Positions 1 to 6,837 are shown, counted from the first letter of the stretch. The stretch: DNA of 9,374 bases from RGIG6353 sp964650465 (GCA_964650465.1 CAZYTA010000069.1:1-9374); one strand, 5' to 3'. Notes: generated from the sequence alone by a model not told the origin. Program-made: numbers and translations.

Positions 1-85
1 TCACTTTTTCTATTCTTTTTTTACTTTTGGTCTCACATCTATTGTAACACTACATCATATCTATCCTTAAATTTCAATTATTGTC

Positions 86-114
86 TTGCTAAAACCGGAT
101 AAATATATTATAAT
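86..114 (+). promoter_or_regulatory. Predicted sigma-A promoter of the cysteine desulfurase gene
   Basis: A -35-like TTGCTA (86-91; 4 of 6 consensus bases) and a perfect -10 TATAAT (109-114) are separated by 17 bp, which is optimal spacing. The start codon at 153 lies 39 bp beyond the -10, so the untranslated leader would be about 30 nt. A Shine-Dalgarno-like TTGGAG (143-148) stands 4 bp before the ATG. This is the only strong + strand promoter I see before the first gene. Transcription start is inferred, not seen. Confidence 0.6.
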
Positions 115-135
115 ACTAATTAAGAATATTTGCAA
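107..135 (-). promoter_or_regulatory. Possible divergent promoter overlapping the forward one
   Basis: On the minus strand, TTGCAA (135-130) and TATAAT (112-107) are 17 bp apart, so the ATTATAAT core at 107-114 could serve as -10 in both directions. No minus-strand start codon with a ribosome binding site follows within 1-106, so any divergent gene would begin left of the window. A/T-rich DNA produces such matches by chance, so this is tentative. Confidence 0.25.
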
Positions 136-152
136 GAGCTTATTGGAGTTAT

Positions 153-1283
153 ATGATATATTTAGATAACAGCGCAACAACGCCTTTGTGCCAAAGTGCC
201 AAAAACAAAATAATGGAAATGACTGAGATTTTCGGCAATCCTTCCTCATTGCATTCTGAGGGACTAAGAGCCGAAAAGGAGCTTGAGCTTGCAAGGGAAA
301 CAGTTGCTAAAAGCCTTTCTGTACGTGCCGATGAGGTGTTTTTTACTTCAAGTGGAACAGAAGCGGATAATATGGCAATATTGGGTGCGGCGAAAAAAAA
401 CGCCAAGGTAGGCAAAAAGATAATCACCACGGATTCCGAGCATCCTGCCGTAGCAAAAACTCTTGATTACCTTGAAAACGAAGGCTGGCAGATAGTAAGG
501 CTTTCCACCAAGGGCGGAAAAATAGATATGGGTGAGCTGACAGTTCATCTTTCATCCGACATAGCTCTGGTTACCGTAATGCGAACAAATAACGAAACGG
601 GTGCAATATACGACGTTGCTTCGGTATCAAGGGCAGTAAAAAGGGTATCTCCCAGAGCCATTGTGCACAGCGACTGCGTTCAGTCATATATGAAGGAAAA
701 GCTGTCCCTTACAGCGTTGGGCGCCGATATGATATCGGTATCAGCACATAAAATTCACGCCTTGAAGGGTACAGGGGCTTTGATAGTAAAAAAAGGTCTT
801 GTTATACCTCCTCATACATATGGCGGCGGTCAGGAAAAGGGACTGAGAAGCGGTACGGAGAATACCTTGGGGATTGCGGTTATGGGTGCTGCGGCAGACG
901 AGCTTATGAAGGACAGCGGAAGGCTTGACAGAATGGCAGAGCTTTATCGTTACACCGCAGAAAGCCTTGGTGAAATTCAGGGCGTTACACTGAACATACC
1001 CGAAAACCCCTGTATTTCCATTGTTAATATTTCGGTTTCGGGATACAGAAGCGAAATACTTCTGCACAAGCTGTCAAGCGACGGTATATTTGTGTCGAGT
1101 GGGTCAGCCTGCTCGGCAAAAAAAGGAAAAAGCGGTGTGCTTGAAGCCTTTGGACTCACAGACAGAGAAGCGGACGGCGCATTGCGTATCAGCCTGTCTC
1201 ATTACAATACAAAATCGGATATAGATGCACTTGCTGACAGCCTCGGAAATGCAATGAAAACGGTTAAGAGAATTAAGAATTGA
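153..1283 (+). CDS. Cysteine desulfurase (NifS/IscS family), probable sulfur donor to ThiI
   Basis: A PLP-dependent enzyme that takes sulfur from L-cysteine, leaving alanine and a persulfide on its own catalytic cysteine for transfer to acceptor proteins; cytoplasmic. The 376-residue length suits the family. The N-terminus MIYLDNSATTP is the family opening, His97 in SEHPAV matches the cofactor-stacking histidine, Lys200 in SAHKIHALKG is the Schiff-base lysine, and Cys320 in SSGSACSAKKGKSG is the persulfide cysteine on its mobile loop. The start at 153 has TTGGAG at 143-148. The next gene is a rhodanese-less thiI, an arrangement known from Bacillus (NifZ-ThiI), so I infer a dedicated ThiI partner rather than the general Fe-S cluster enzyme; no iscU-like gene is in view. 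The last codons (KRIKN) run into an A/T-rich heptad repeat, so the C-terminal tail may be repeat-derived. The enzyme class is certain; the partner is inferred. Confidence 0.95.
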   Translation: MIYLDNSATTPLCQSAKNKIMEMTEIFGNPSSLHSEGLRAEKELELARETVAKSLSVRADEVFFTSSGTEADNMAILGAAKKNAKVGKKIITTDSEHPAVAKTLDYLENEGWQIVRLSTKGGKIDMGELTVHLSSDIALVTVMRTNNETGAIYDVASVSRAVKRVSPRAIVHSDCVQSYMKEKLSLTALGADMISVSAHKIHALKGTGALIVKKGLVIPPHTYGGGQEKGLRSGTENTLGIAVMGAAADELMKDSGRLDRMAELYRYTAESLGEIQGVTLNIPENPCISIVNISVSGYRSEILLHKLSSDGIFVSSGSACSAKKGKSGVLEAFGLTDREADGALRISLSHYNTKSDIDALADSLGNAMKTVKRIKN

Positions 1284-1330
1284 AAATTGAAAAAATTGAG
1301 AACTAAGGAAAATTTGCTTCGCAAATATTC
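1271..1330. repeat. Heptad repeat array (AAYTRAR) followed by a perfect-loop hairpin
   Basis: Five 7-bp units stand nearly in tandem: AATTAAG (1271-1277), AATTGAA (1278-1284), AATTGAA (1285-1291), two extra A, AATTGAG (1294-1300) and AACTAAG (1301-1307). They begin inside the last codons of the cysteine desulfurase gene. A hairpin follows: GAAAATTTGC (1308-1317), loop TTC, GCAAATATTC (1321-1330), pairing at 9 of 10 positions. No T-run follows on the + strand, so it is not a standard terminator. Similar A/T heptads beside a TTC-loop palindrome are, to my recollection, common between genes in Clostridia; I infer an intergenic repeat element. Confidence 0.6.
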
Positions 1331-1342
1331 AATTAATTATAA

Positions 1343-1385
1343 AAAACTTCAAAATGCTTTTCGGACATGCGGGGGACTTTTTGCT
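1343..1385 (+). repeat. Dispersed 43-bp repeat, copy 1
   Basis: This stretch aligns without gaps to 9279-9321. The first 22 bases are identical, and 37 of 43 match overall; the six differences all fall in the middle (1365-1375). It ends in ACTTTTTGCT. A short reading frame from 1354 begins MLFG, and copy 2 reads MLFG in the same phase, but neither has a ribosome binding site, so I do not call it a gene. It lies between the heptad/hairpin element and the thiI leader. The rest of the gap (1386-1452) holds only the thiI ribosome binding site at 1441-1446. Confidence 0.75.
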
Positions 1386-1452
1386 AAAAAGCCTCTCTGA
1401 CAAAACCCAAAAAGATGATACCGTAAGATAACATTACATTAAGGAGATATAT

Positions 1453-2628
1453 ATGACAAGGACAATATTGATGAAATACGGAGAACTGATATTGAAGGGC
1501 GCAAACAAGCGAGCCTTCGAGAAGCTTCTCTGCGATAAGATAAAAGCAAGAATGAAAAGGCTCATGGGAGATGCTTTTCATTTCGAATGTATGCAGTCCA
1601 CTCTCTATGTCACCCCCGAGGATGATGCCATGGTGGAGGAGGCATACAACCAGCTGAAAAAGGTATTTGGTATCGTTTCTCTTTGCATTTCCTACAGGGC
1701 TGAAAAGAACATGGAGGATATTGTCAGGGTAGCTTGTGAAAACATTCCCGACCATATCAGACCGTATCGCTCATTTAAAGTGGATGCAAGGCGAAGTGAT
1801 AAGCAGTTTCCTCTGACCTCTCCTCAGATAATGGCTGAAGTAGGCGGAGAACTGTCCGAGCTTTGTCCTGAGGTCAGAGTAGATGTTGTCAACCCCGAGA
1901 TAGTGGTTAGGGTTGAAATAAGAGAAAAATATGCCTATATCCATGCAGGCTCAGAACACGGAGCAGGCGGCATGCCGTACCTTTCAAACGGAAGGGGATT
2001 GCTGCTGCTGTCCGGCGGTATAGACTCTCCTGTTGCGGGCTATATGATGGCAAAGAGGGGAGTAGAAATAGAAGCTGTACATTTTGAAAGCTTCCCATAT
2101 ACATCAGAGAGAGCAAAGGAGAAGGTTATTGCTCTTGCAAAATGTCTTTGTGAGTATACCGACAAAGTGAGAATACACTTTGTCAGCCTTACCGAAATAC
2201 AGGAAGCAATAAGAGACAATTGCGAGGAGGATTATTTTACCCTTATTCTCCGACGCTTTATGATGCCCCTTGCTGAAAGAGTTGCAAAGAAGTATCATGC
2301 ACAGGCGCTTATTACAGGCGAGAGTATCGGACAGGTAGCAAGTCAGACAATGGCGGCAATAGCGGTCACCGACTGCACCGCAAGCATTCCCGTTTTCCGT
2401 CCCTGTATTGGTATGGACAAAGAGGAAATAGTGGAAATAGCGAGAAAAATAGATACATTTGAAACTTCTATACTTCCTTATGAGGATTGCTGTACGGTGT
2501 TTACCCCCAGACATCCCCGAACCCGTCCTGAGCTCGAAAAGGTAATCAAGGCGGAATCAAAGCTTGACCGTGAGGCATTGATGGAAAGAGCGATAGCGGG
2601 TATGACAGATATGATAGTGGAGCTGTAA
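1453..2628 (+). CDS. thiI: tRNA 4-thiouridine sulfurtransferase ThiI, rhodanese-less form
   Basis: Adenylates uridine 8 of tRNA and replaces the oxygen with sulfur to make 4-thiouridine; in some bacteria it also supplies sulfur for the thiamine thiazole. At 391 residues it has an N-terminal ferredoxin-like part (about 1-60), a THUMP RNA-binding domain (about 60-166, including FKVDARRSDK at 108-117) and a PP-loop ATP-pyrophosphatase domain with SGGIDSPVAG starting at Ser187. It lacks the C-terminal rhodanese domain of the roughly 480-residue E. coli protein. The Cys346-Cys347 pair in PYEDCCTVF lies where the catalytic cysteine of the PP-loop domain is expected. AAGGAG at 1441-1446, 6 bp before the ATG, fixes the start. 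The gene lies 169 bp after a cysteine desulfurase, the Bacillus-type solution to the missing rhodanese domain. Its stop codon directly abuts the pth start, so co-translation is likely. Confidence 0.96.
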   Translation: MTRTILMKYGELILKGANKRAFEKLLCDKIKARMKRLMGDAFHFECMQSTLYVTPEDDAMVEEAYNQLKKVFGIVSLCISYRAEKNMEDIVRVACENIPDHIRPYRSFKVDARRSDKQFPLTSPQIMAEVGGELSELCPEVRVDVVNPEIVVRVEIREKYAYIHAGSEHGAGGMPYLSNGRGLLLLSGGIDSPVAGYMMAKRGVEIEAVHFESFPYTSERAKEKVIALAKCLCEYTDKVRIHFVSLTEIQEAIRDNCEEDYFTLILRRFMMPLAERVAKKYHAQALITGESIGQVASQTMAAIAVTDCTASIPVFRPCIGMDKEEIVEIARKIDTFETSILPYEDCCTVFTPRHPRTRPELEKVIKAESKLDREALMERAIAGMTDMIVEL

Positions 2629-3258
2629 ATGAGTATACTTGATATTTTTGCAAGGCTGGAAAAAGAAAGAGCTGAAAAAGAGGCTTCTTCCAAAATAGAA
2701 TTTATTGTTGTTGGGCTTGGTAATCCCGGTCCCAAGTATGACCGAACAAGACACAATGCAGGTTATATGGTTATTGACAAAATAGGAATGAAAAACGGCT
2801 TTAAGAATGACAAAGCGAAATTCAACGCACTTGTTGCCGAGGGAAATATCGGAGGACACAGGGTGTTGTTTATGAAGCCTACCACATTTATGAACAACTC
2901 GGGCGAGGCGGTTGGCGAGGCGGCTCGCTTTTACAAGATACCTGCCGAAAATGTTGTTGTTATATCCGATGACATATCACTGCCCGTGGGTAAAATAAGA
3001 ATAAGACGCAAGGGTTCTCACGGCGGTCACAACGGTTTGAAATCCATAGAAGCACACCTTTCGTCAAATCTTTATCCGAGAATAAAAATAGGAGTGGGAG
3101 AGAAGCCGCATCCCGATTATGATTTGGCTGATTGGGTGCTGGGTAAGTTCCCCGATTCGGATAAAGAGAATTTCAACAAAGCAGCAGATAACGCCGCAGA
3201 AGCGCTGGGATATCTGCTTGACGGAAAATTTGACGAAGCAATGTGCAAATTTAATTGA
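2629..3258 (+). CDS. pth: Peptidyl-tRNA hydrolase (Pth1 family) with a short N-terminal extension
   Basis: Cleaves the ester bond of peptidyl-tRNAs released by stalled ribosomes, recycling tRNA; cytosolic and usually essential. The family signatures are present: VVGLGNPGPKYDRTRHNAG with Asn32 and catalytic His42, KPTTFMNNSG with Asn89, SDDISLPVG with Asp114, and GSHGGHNGLKS with Asn135. These match Asn10, His20, Asn68, Asp93 and Asn114 of the E. coli enzyme. About 22 residues precede the normal start of the fold: a charged, probably helical segment (MSILDIFARLEKERAEKEAS). I keep this start because GGAG (2619-2622) lies 6 bp upstream and the next methionine falls after the catalytic histidine. 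The ATG follows the thiI stop with no intervening base. Total length is 209 residues against about 190 for typical Pth, the excess being this extension. Confidence 0.96.
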   Translation: MSILDIFARLEKERAEKEASSKIEFIVVGLGNPGPKYDRTRHNAGYMVIDKIGMKNGFKNDKAKFNALVAEGNIGGHRVLFMKPTTFMNNSGEAVGEAARFYKIPAENVVVISDDISLPVGKIRIRRKGSHGGHNGLKSIEAHLSSNLYPRIKIGVGEKPHPDYDLADWVLGKFPDSDKENFNKAADNAAEALGYLLDGKFDEAMCKFN

Positions 3259-3269
3259 GGTGAAAAGCC

Positions 3270-4148
3270 ATGACCTATGAAAATCTTTTAAACACTGCAG
3301 GCTTTAATGATGTAGAGCAGAGCAGACTTATTTCGCTGTCCTACAGATTTCCCGAAATGAAGGAGTATGCAAAAAGCTTTATGTCCGGTGACAGGGCTTA
3401 TGCAAGCTTTGAAACGGAAGTCAAAAAAATAGATGCACACGTTACTCCCGAGGCATCGGTATATGCCTTGCATATGGTGTTCCTTTGTCACGCTTTTGCA
3501 ATGCTTGAGGAAGTTTATGCCGAAAATGATATCCCACATGAAATGTTTGAGAATACAGCAAAGGATTTGATGTATAAGACAAGAGAATGTATTCTCAGAT
3601 ACGGTGATATAGGCACTGTATCGGTGTATTGGTACTGGGAGTTTTTGGCACTTCACCGTTTTGCTTTCGGCAGATTACAGTTCGGATGTCTGAGAAAATT
3701 TGAAAACGGACATTATGAAAAAAACGGCTATACGATAGATGACGGAGACCTTGTTCTCGATTGCCATATCCCATCGGGAGGACCTCTTACTCAGGAAATG
3801 TGCTTTGATTCCTACCGCCGTGTGTGGGCGTTCTGGCATCATCTTTTCCCCGATGGCGTGGTGAGAATTCAGTGCGGTACACATCTGTTTTATCCCGGTT
3901 ATCGCTCCGTAATCGGTGCTAACACAAAAGCGTTTGCGGATAATTTTGACATAATATCCGTAACAGAAAAAGAAGAGTTTGGCGATGCATGGCGTTTCCT
4001 TGATACAAACGACATAGCAGACCCATCGAAGCTTCCGACGGTTACTTCACTTCAAAGACGCTTTATTGAGTATATAAAAAACGGCGGCAAATACGGCTCG
4101 GCTCGCGGAGTTTTGCTGTTTGACGGTGATAAGATAGTCAATAAATAA
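3270..4148 (+). CDS. GNAT-like acyltransferase-domain protein of unknown substrate
   Basis: A 292-residue soluble protein with no signal peptide or membrane segment. It resembles, as I recall the family, proteins with an N-acyltransferase N-terminal domain (about 1-120) followed by a GNAT-like C-terminal domain (about 125-285, formerly a DUF). Supporting stretches are WYWEFLALHRFAFGRLQF ending at residue 138, LDCHIPSGGPLT at 164-174 and CGTHLFYPGYRSVI from Cys202. No function has been assigned to the family to my knowledge; a CoA-dependent acyl transfer is only suggested by the fold. GAGGTGA (3257-3263) overlaps the pth stop and supports the start 6 bp later. Its own stop overlaps the AAGGAG of the MBOAT gene, so all are probably in one transcript. 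A cytosolic link to the acylation genes downstream is possible but unproven. Recognition is by motif memory, so the domain call is moderate. Confidence 0.65.
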   Translation: MTYENLLNTAGFNDVEQSRLISLSYRFPEMKEYAKSFMSGDRAYASFETEVKKIDAHVTPEASVYALHMVFLCHAFAMLEEVYAENDIPHEMFENTAKDLMYKTRECILRYGDIGTVSVYWYWEFLALHRFAFGRLQFGCLRKFENGHYEKNGYTIDDGDLVLDCHIPSGGPLTQEMCFDSYRRVWAFWHHLFPDGVVRIQCGTHLFYPGYRSVIGANTKAFADNFDIISVTEKEEFGDAWRFLDTNDIADPSKLPTVTSLQRRFIEYIKNGGKYGSARGVLLFDGDKIVNK

Positions 4149-4156
4149 GGAGAATT

Positions 4157-5563
4157 ATGGTTTTTTCAAGTTTACTGTTTTTATTCAGATTTTTGCCGAT
4201 AGTATTACTCGGTTATTTCATCCTGCCGAGGCAATGGAGAAATCTGTTTTTGCTGATTGTCAGCCTTGTATTTTATGCCTGGGGTGAGCCGACCTTTGTA
4301 ATACTGATGATAGCATCTATTTTCATCAACTATTTCGGCGGAGTGTTCGTTGACCGATTTGCCCAAAAAGGAAACATCCGAGGTGCGAAGGCATCACTTA
4401 TTATTTGCTCGGTTATAGATATCGGATTGCTTGGCGTATTCAAGTATACAGGTTTTGCCTTTGAAAATATCAATGCACTTTTCGGCACAAGTCTTGTGTC
4501 CGAAATAGTTCTGCCAATCGGTATCAGCTTTTACACCTTCCAGATGATGTCGTATGTTATTGATGTCTACCGAGGTGACACCAAGGTGCAGAAAAACATC
4601 ATCAGCTTCGGCTGTTATGTATCCCTCTTTCCACAGCTTATTGCGGGCCCTATTGTTCAGTATAAGACCGTTGCCGAGCAACTCGACAACCGTACCGAGA
4701 CAGCGGACCTGTTCGCTTCGGGTGTAAAGAGATTTACCGTGGGTCTTGCAAAGAAAATACTTATTGCCAACAATGTGGGTGCTTTGTGGGATACCGTGTC
4801 CGCTACCGACTTGACTGTCCTGCCGACATTGACGGCATGGCTTGGTATTATCGCATTCACCTTCCAGATATATTTTGACTTTTCCGGCTATTCCGATATG
4901 GCGATAGGTCTCGGAAAAATGTTTGGCTTTGAATTTCTTGAGAATTTCAACTATCCTTACATTTCAAGAAGCATTACTGAGTTTTGGAGACGTTGGCATA
5001 TCTCACTCAGCTCATGGTTCAGAGATTACGTTTACATTCCCCTTGGCGGCAACAGAAAAGGCTTTCTCAAGCAACTGAGAAATATACTTATAGTGTGGTT
5101 GCTGACAGGTATATGGCATGGTGCAAGCTGGAATTTTGTGGTATGGGGACTCTATTTCGGTATTATACTCATTGCCGAAAAGCTGTTCTTGCTGAAGCTT
5201 TTGGAAAAGCTTCCGGTATTTATTTCACACCTTTATGCCATACTTCTCTTCGTTTACGGCTGGGTTATCTTCGCACTTGAGGATATGGGCGATATATGGA
5301 TGTATACCAAGGCGCTGTTTGGCGGTACGGGTATCCTTGCAGACGACCGCTCGGTGTACCTGTTGCTTGGATTCGGTATAATGTTTATTGCAGCGGGAAT
5401 TGCATCAACACCGTTGGGAAAGAATATTTTTGCCAAATTGGAGATAAAGCTTCCAAAAACTGCATATGCCGTATCTCTTGCACTTGTGGTGCTGGGCTTT
5501 ATGCTTTCGCTGACATATATCACAGCATCAAGCTACAATCCGTTTTTGTATTTCAGATTTTAA
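4157..5563 (+). CDS. MBOAT-family O-acyltransferase (AlgI/DltB-like)
   Basis: A multi-pass inner-membrane protein of 468 residues that passes acyl groups across the membrane for O-acylation of an extracytoplasmic polymer. Hydrophobic segments run through both halves, beginning at about residues 5-23, 28-45 and 47-65; I estimate 11-12 in all. Family marks are PIGISFYTFQMMSYVIDVYRG from Pro120, PQLIAGPIVQY, DFSGYSDMAIGLG from Asp241, EFWRRWHISLSSWFRDYVYIP with His281, and the catalytic His321 in LTGIWHGASWNFVVWG. AAGGAG at 4147-4152 lies 4 bp before the ATG. Length and motifs suit the AlgI/PatA/DltB branch. The next gene, 12 bp on, is a DHHW protein, the partner class seen in alginate-type acetylation. 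The acceptor (peptidoglycan, capsule, teichoic acid or other) cannot be told: no dltA/dltC or polymerase gene is in the window. Confidence 0.93.
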   Translation: MVFSSLLFLFRFLPIVLLGYFILPRQWRNLFLLIVSLVFYAWGEPTFVILMIASIFINYFGGVFVDRFAQKGNIRGAKASLIICSVIDIGLLGVFKYTGFAFENINALFGTSLVSEIVLPIGISFYTFQMMSYVIDVYRGDTKVQKNIISFGCYVSLFPQLIAGPIVQYKTVAEQLDNRTETADLFASGVKRFTVGLAKKILIANNVGALWDTVSATDLTVLPTLTAWLGIIAFTFQIYFDFSGYSDMAIGLGKMFGFEFLENFNYPYISRSITEFWRRWHISLSSWFRDYVYIPLGGNRKGFLKQLRNILIVWLLTGIWHGASWNFVVWGLYFGIILIAEKLFLLKLLEKLPVFISHLYAILLFVYGWVIFALEDMGDIWMYTKALFGGTGILADDRSVYLLLGFGIMFIAAGIASTPLGKNIFAKLEIKLPKTAYAVSLALVVLGFMLSLTYITASSYNPFLYFRF

Positions 5564-5575
5564 GGAGGAGAAGCA

Positions 5576-6700
5576 ATGAAGAATAAAATCATTTGTATAC
5601 TGTTCCTTCTCCTTGTGTTCGGGTTTACGGTATTCGATTTTGTAACTCCCGACCGTGATTTTTCCGAGTGGGAAAACAGAAATTTGGCGCAGATGCCCGA
5701 CCTGACGGTGAAAACATTGCTTAGCGGTGAGTTCGGCAGTGATTACGAAACATATATGACCGACCAGTTTGCAGGCAGAGATACCTTTGTGAAGGTAAAA
5801 TTTCTGGCGGATTCAGCTCTTGGCAAAAGAGATTCCGGTGATGTTTATGTTACCGAAAACGCACTTTATTCGGTTCAGCCCGAGCCCGATTATGAGATAG
5901 TTGATAAAAACCTTACTGCCATACAGGCGTTTTGCGAAAGAACGGGCATTGCCTCGTACCTGAGTGTAGTTCCGTCATCAACCTATATATACAGGGAAAG
6001 TCTGCCTCCTTTTGCTCCTGTTGTTGATGAAAAGGAATTATTTTCCTATATTGAAAATAATTTGAACTTTGCAGATTTTTTTGATATTACGAATAAGCTT
6101 GAAGAGAACAGCGCAAACTACAATTACTTTCGTACCGACCATCACTGGACAGGTGACGGTGCACTGATTGGCTATAACGCTTTTCTTGAAGCTCTTGGAA
6201 AAGAGACTTTGACAAAGGACAGTTTTGCTGTCAGTGAGGTTTCAAATTCCTTTGTCGGCACTCTTTCTTCCAAGTCGGGTGCGCTCGGCATAGAAGAGGA
6301 CGTTCTTGAGCGATTTGACAGAGGCGAGGTCAAGGAGACCTTTGTTTGGAACGGAGTCGAAAGTAAGACTTATCCGTCAATGTATTTTGAAGAATATCTT
6401 GACAAAAAGGATAAGTACTCCTACTATCTGGGTACAAATGAACCTCTCGTGCGTATAAAGACCGATAGTGAGGGAGGACGTCTGATAGTTTTCAAGGACT
6501 CCTATGCTCACATTATGACTCCGCTTATGATAGGGGACTGGTCGGAGATTGTTCTTGTTGACCTTAGATATGTAAGAGAAAAGATAGACGTTCTGCTTCA
6601 GCGTGTCACAGGTGAAGATATAACCGATTTTGACACGGCGCTGTTCCTTTACAGTACAGAGACCTTCACCACGCAGAATAATATGCTGTGGATAAAGTAA
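5576..6700 (+). CDS. DHHW-family AlgX/AlgJ-like extracytoplasmic acyl-transfer protein
   Basis: A 374-residue protein with one N-terminal hydrophobic segment (about residues 4-22, after MKNK), probably an uncleaved anchor with the rest outside the membrane. SEWENRNLAQMP follows, a typical opening of this family. The signature DHHW is at 188-191 within FRTDHHWTGDG. A candidate nucleophile is Ser309 in VFKDSYAH, giving the Asp-His/Ser arrangement of SGNH-like AlgJ/AlgX enzymes. These take an acyl group from the MBOAT partner and place it on a polysaccharide. The immediately upstream MBOAT gene (12-bp gap, strong AAGGAGGAG at 5562-5570 overlapping its stop) supports that role. A weak terminator just after the stop suggests the operon ends here. 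Family is well supported; catalytic roles of single residues are inferred by analogy. Confidence 0.92.
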   Translation: MKNKIICILFLLLVFGFTVFDFVTPDRDFSEWENRNLAQMPDLTVKTLLSGEFGSDYETYMTDQFAGRDTFVKVKFLADSALGKRDSGDVYVTENALYSVQPEPDYEIVDKNLTAIQAFCERTGIASYLSVVPSSTYIYRESLPPFAPVVDEKELFSYIENNLNFADFFDITNKLEENSANYNYFRTDHHWTGDGALIGYNAFLEALGKETLTKDSFAVSEVSNSFVGTLSSKSGALGIEEDVLERFDRGEVKETFVWNGVESKTYPSMYFEEYLDKKDKYSYYLGTNEPLVRIKTDSEGGRLIVFKDSYAHIMTPLMIGDWSEIVLVDLRYVREKIDVLLQRVTGEDITDFDTALFLYSTETFTTQNNMLWIK

Positions 6701-6705
6701 AGTGT

Positions 6706-6735
6706 AAAATGTAAGTAAAAGCACTTGCATTTTTT
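6706..6735 (+). terminator. Weak intrinsic terminator ending the upstream operon
   Basis: ATGTAAGT (6709-6716) pairs with ACTTGCAT (6723-6730) across a 6-nt loop, with one G-U pair, and a run of six T (6730-6735) follows. An A-run before the stem extends the pairing into the T-run. The stem has only three G-C pairs, so termination is probably partial. It starts 8 bp after the DHHW stop, and its 3' arm contains the -35 box of the pflB promoter. Confidence 0.45.
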
Positions 6736-6753
6736 GCGGATATGTGCTATAAT
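6725..6753 (+). promoter_or_regulatory. Strong sigma-A-type promoter of the riboswitch-pflB transcript
   Basis: TTGCAT (6725-6730) and a perfect TATAAT (6748-6753) are 17 bp apart, and the -10 is preceded by TGC, an extended -10 element. Transcription should begin near 6760, just upstream of the first riboswitch stem at 6769, as expected for a riboswitch-controlled leader. Confidence 0.8.
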
Positions 6754-6764
6754 CCGAATGTAAG

Positions 6765-6837
6765 AAATCGTCCGCTACTGGCGTAGTATGGGTAACCATA
6801 GGGGAACGGACGGTATATGAGCCGAACGCCTGGGCAG
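6765..6837 (+). ncRNA. ZTP riboswitch (pfl motif) in the pflB leader
   Basis: The stretch carries the conserved cores of the ZTP/pfl aptamer. P1 is CGTCCG (6769-6774) with CGGACG (6807-6812). P2 is TATGG (6787-6791) with CCATA (6796-6800), closed by a GTAA tetraloop. ACTGGCG stands at 6777-6783, GGGGAAC at 6801-6807, a short variable hairpin at about 6812-6823, and the hallmark CGCCTGGGCA at 6827-6836. GGCG (6780-6783) can pair with CGCC (6827-6830) to form the known pseudoknot. The class senses ZTP/ZMP, purine intermediates that build up when 10-formyl-tetrahydrofolate is short, and normally turns genes on. Its position before pyruvate formate-lyase, the gene for which the motif was named, fits formate as a one-carbon source. 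Confidence 0.95.

Noticed and set aside
43..54. TGTA-N4-TACA inverted repeat as a possible operator
   Set aside because: The half-sites are only 4 bp and it lies upstream of the -35; chance is likely in A/T-rich DNA.
1..102. Open + strand frame from the window edge
   Set aside because: It translates to low-complexity Phe/Leu/Tyr-rich sequence from T-rich DNA and is not convincing as the end of an upstream gene.
1314..1343. Possible thiI promoter (TTGCTT, TATAAA with an 18-bp spacer)
   Set aside because: The -35 matches poorly and both boxes lie in the hairpin and repeat region; co-transcription from the desulfurase promoter is as likely.
1377..1391. CTTTTT-GCT-AAAAAG hairpin as a terminator before thiI
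   Set aside because: The stem is nearly all A-T and no T-run follows it.
4984..5280. Second + strand frame inside the MBOAT gene
   Set aside because: It lies in another frame of a clear membrane-protein gene, with no ribosome binding site or family signal.
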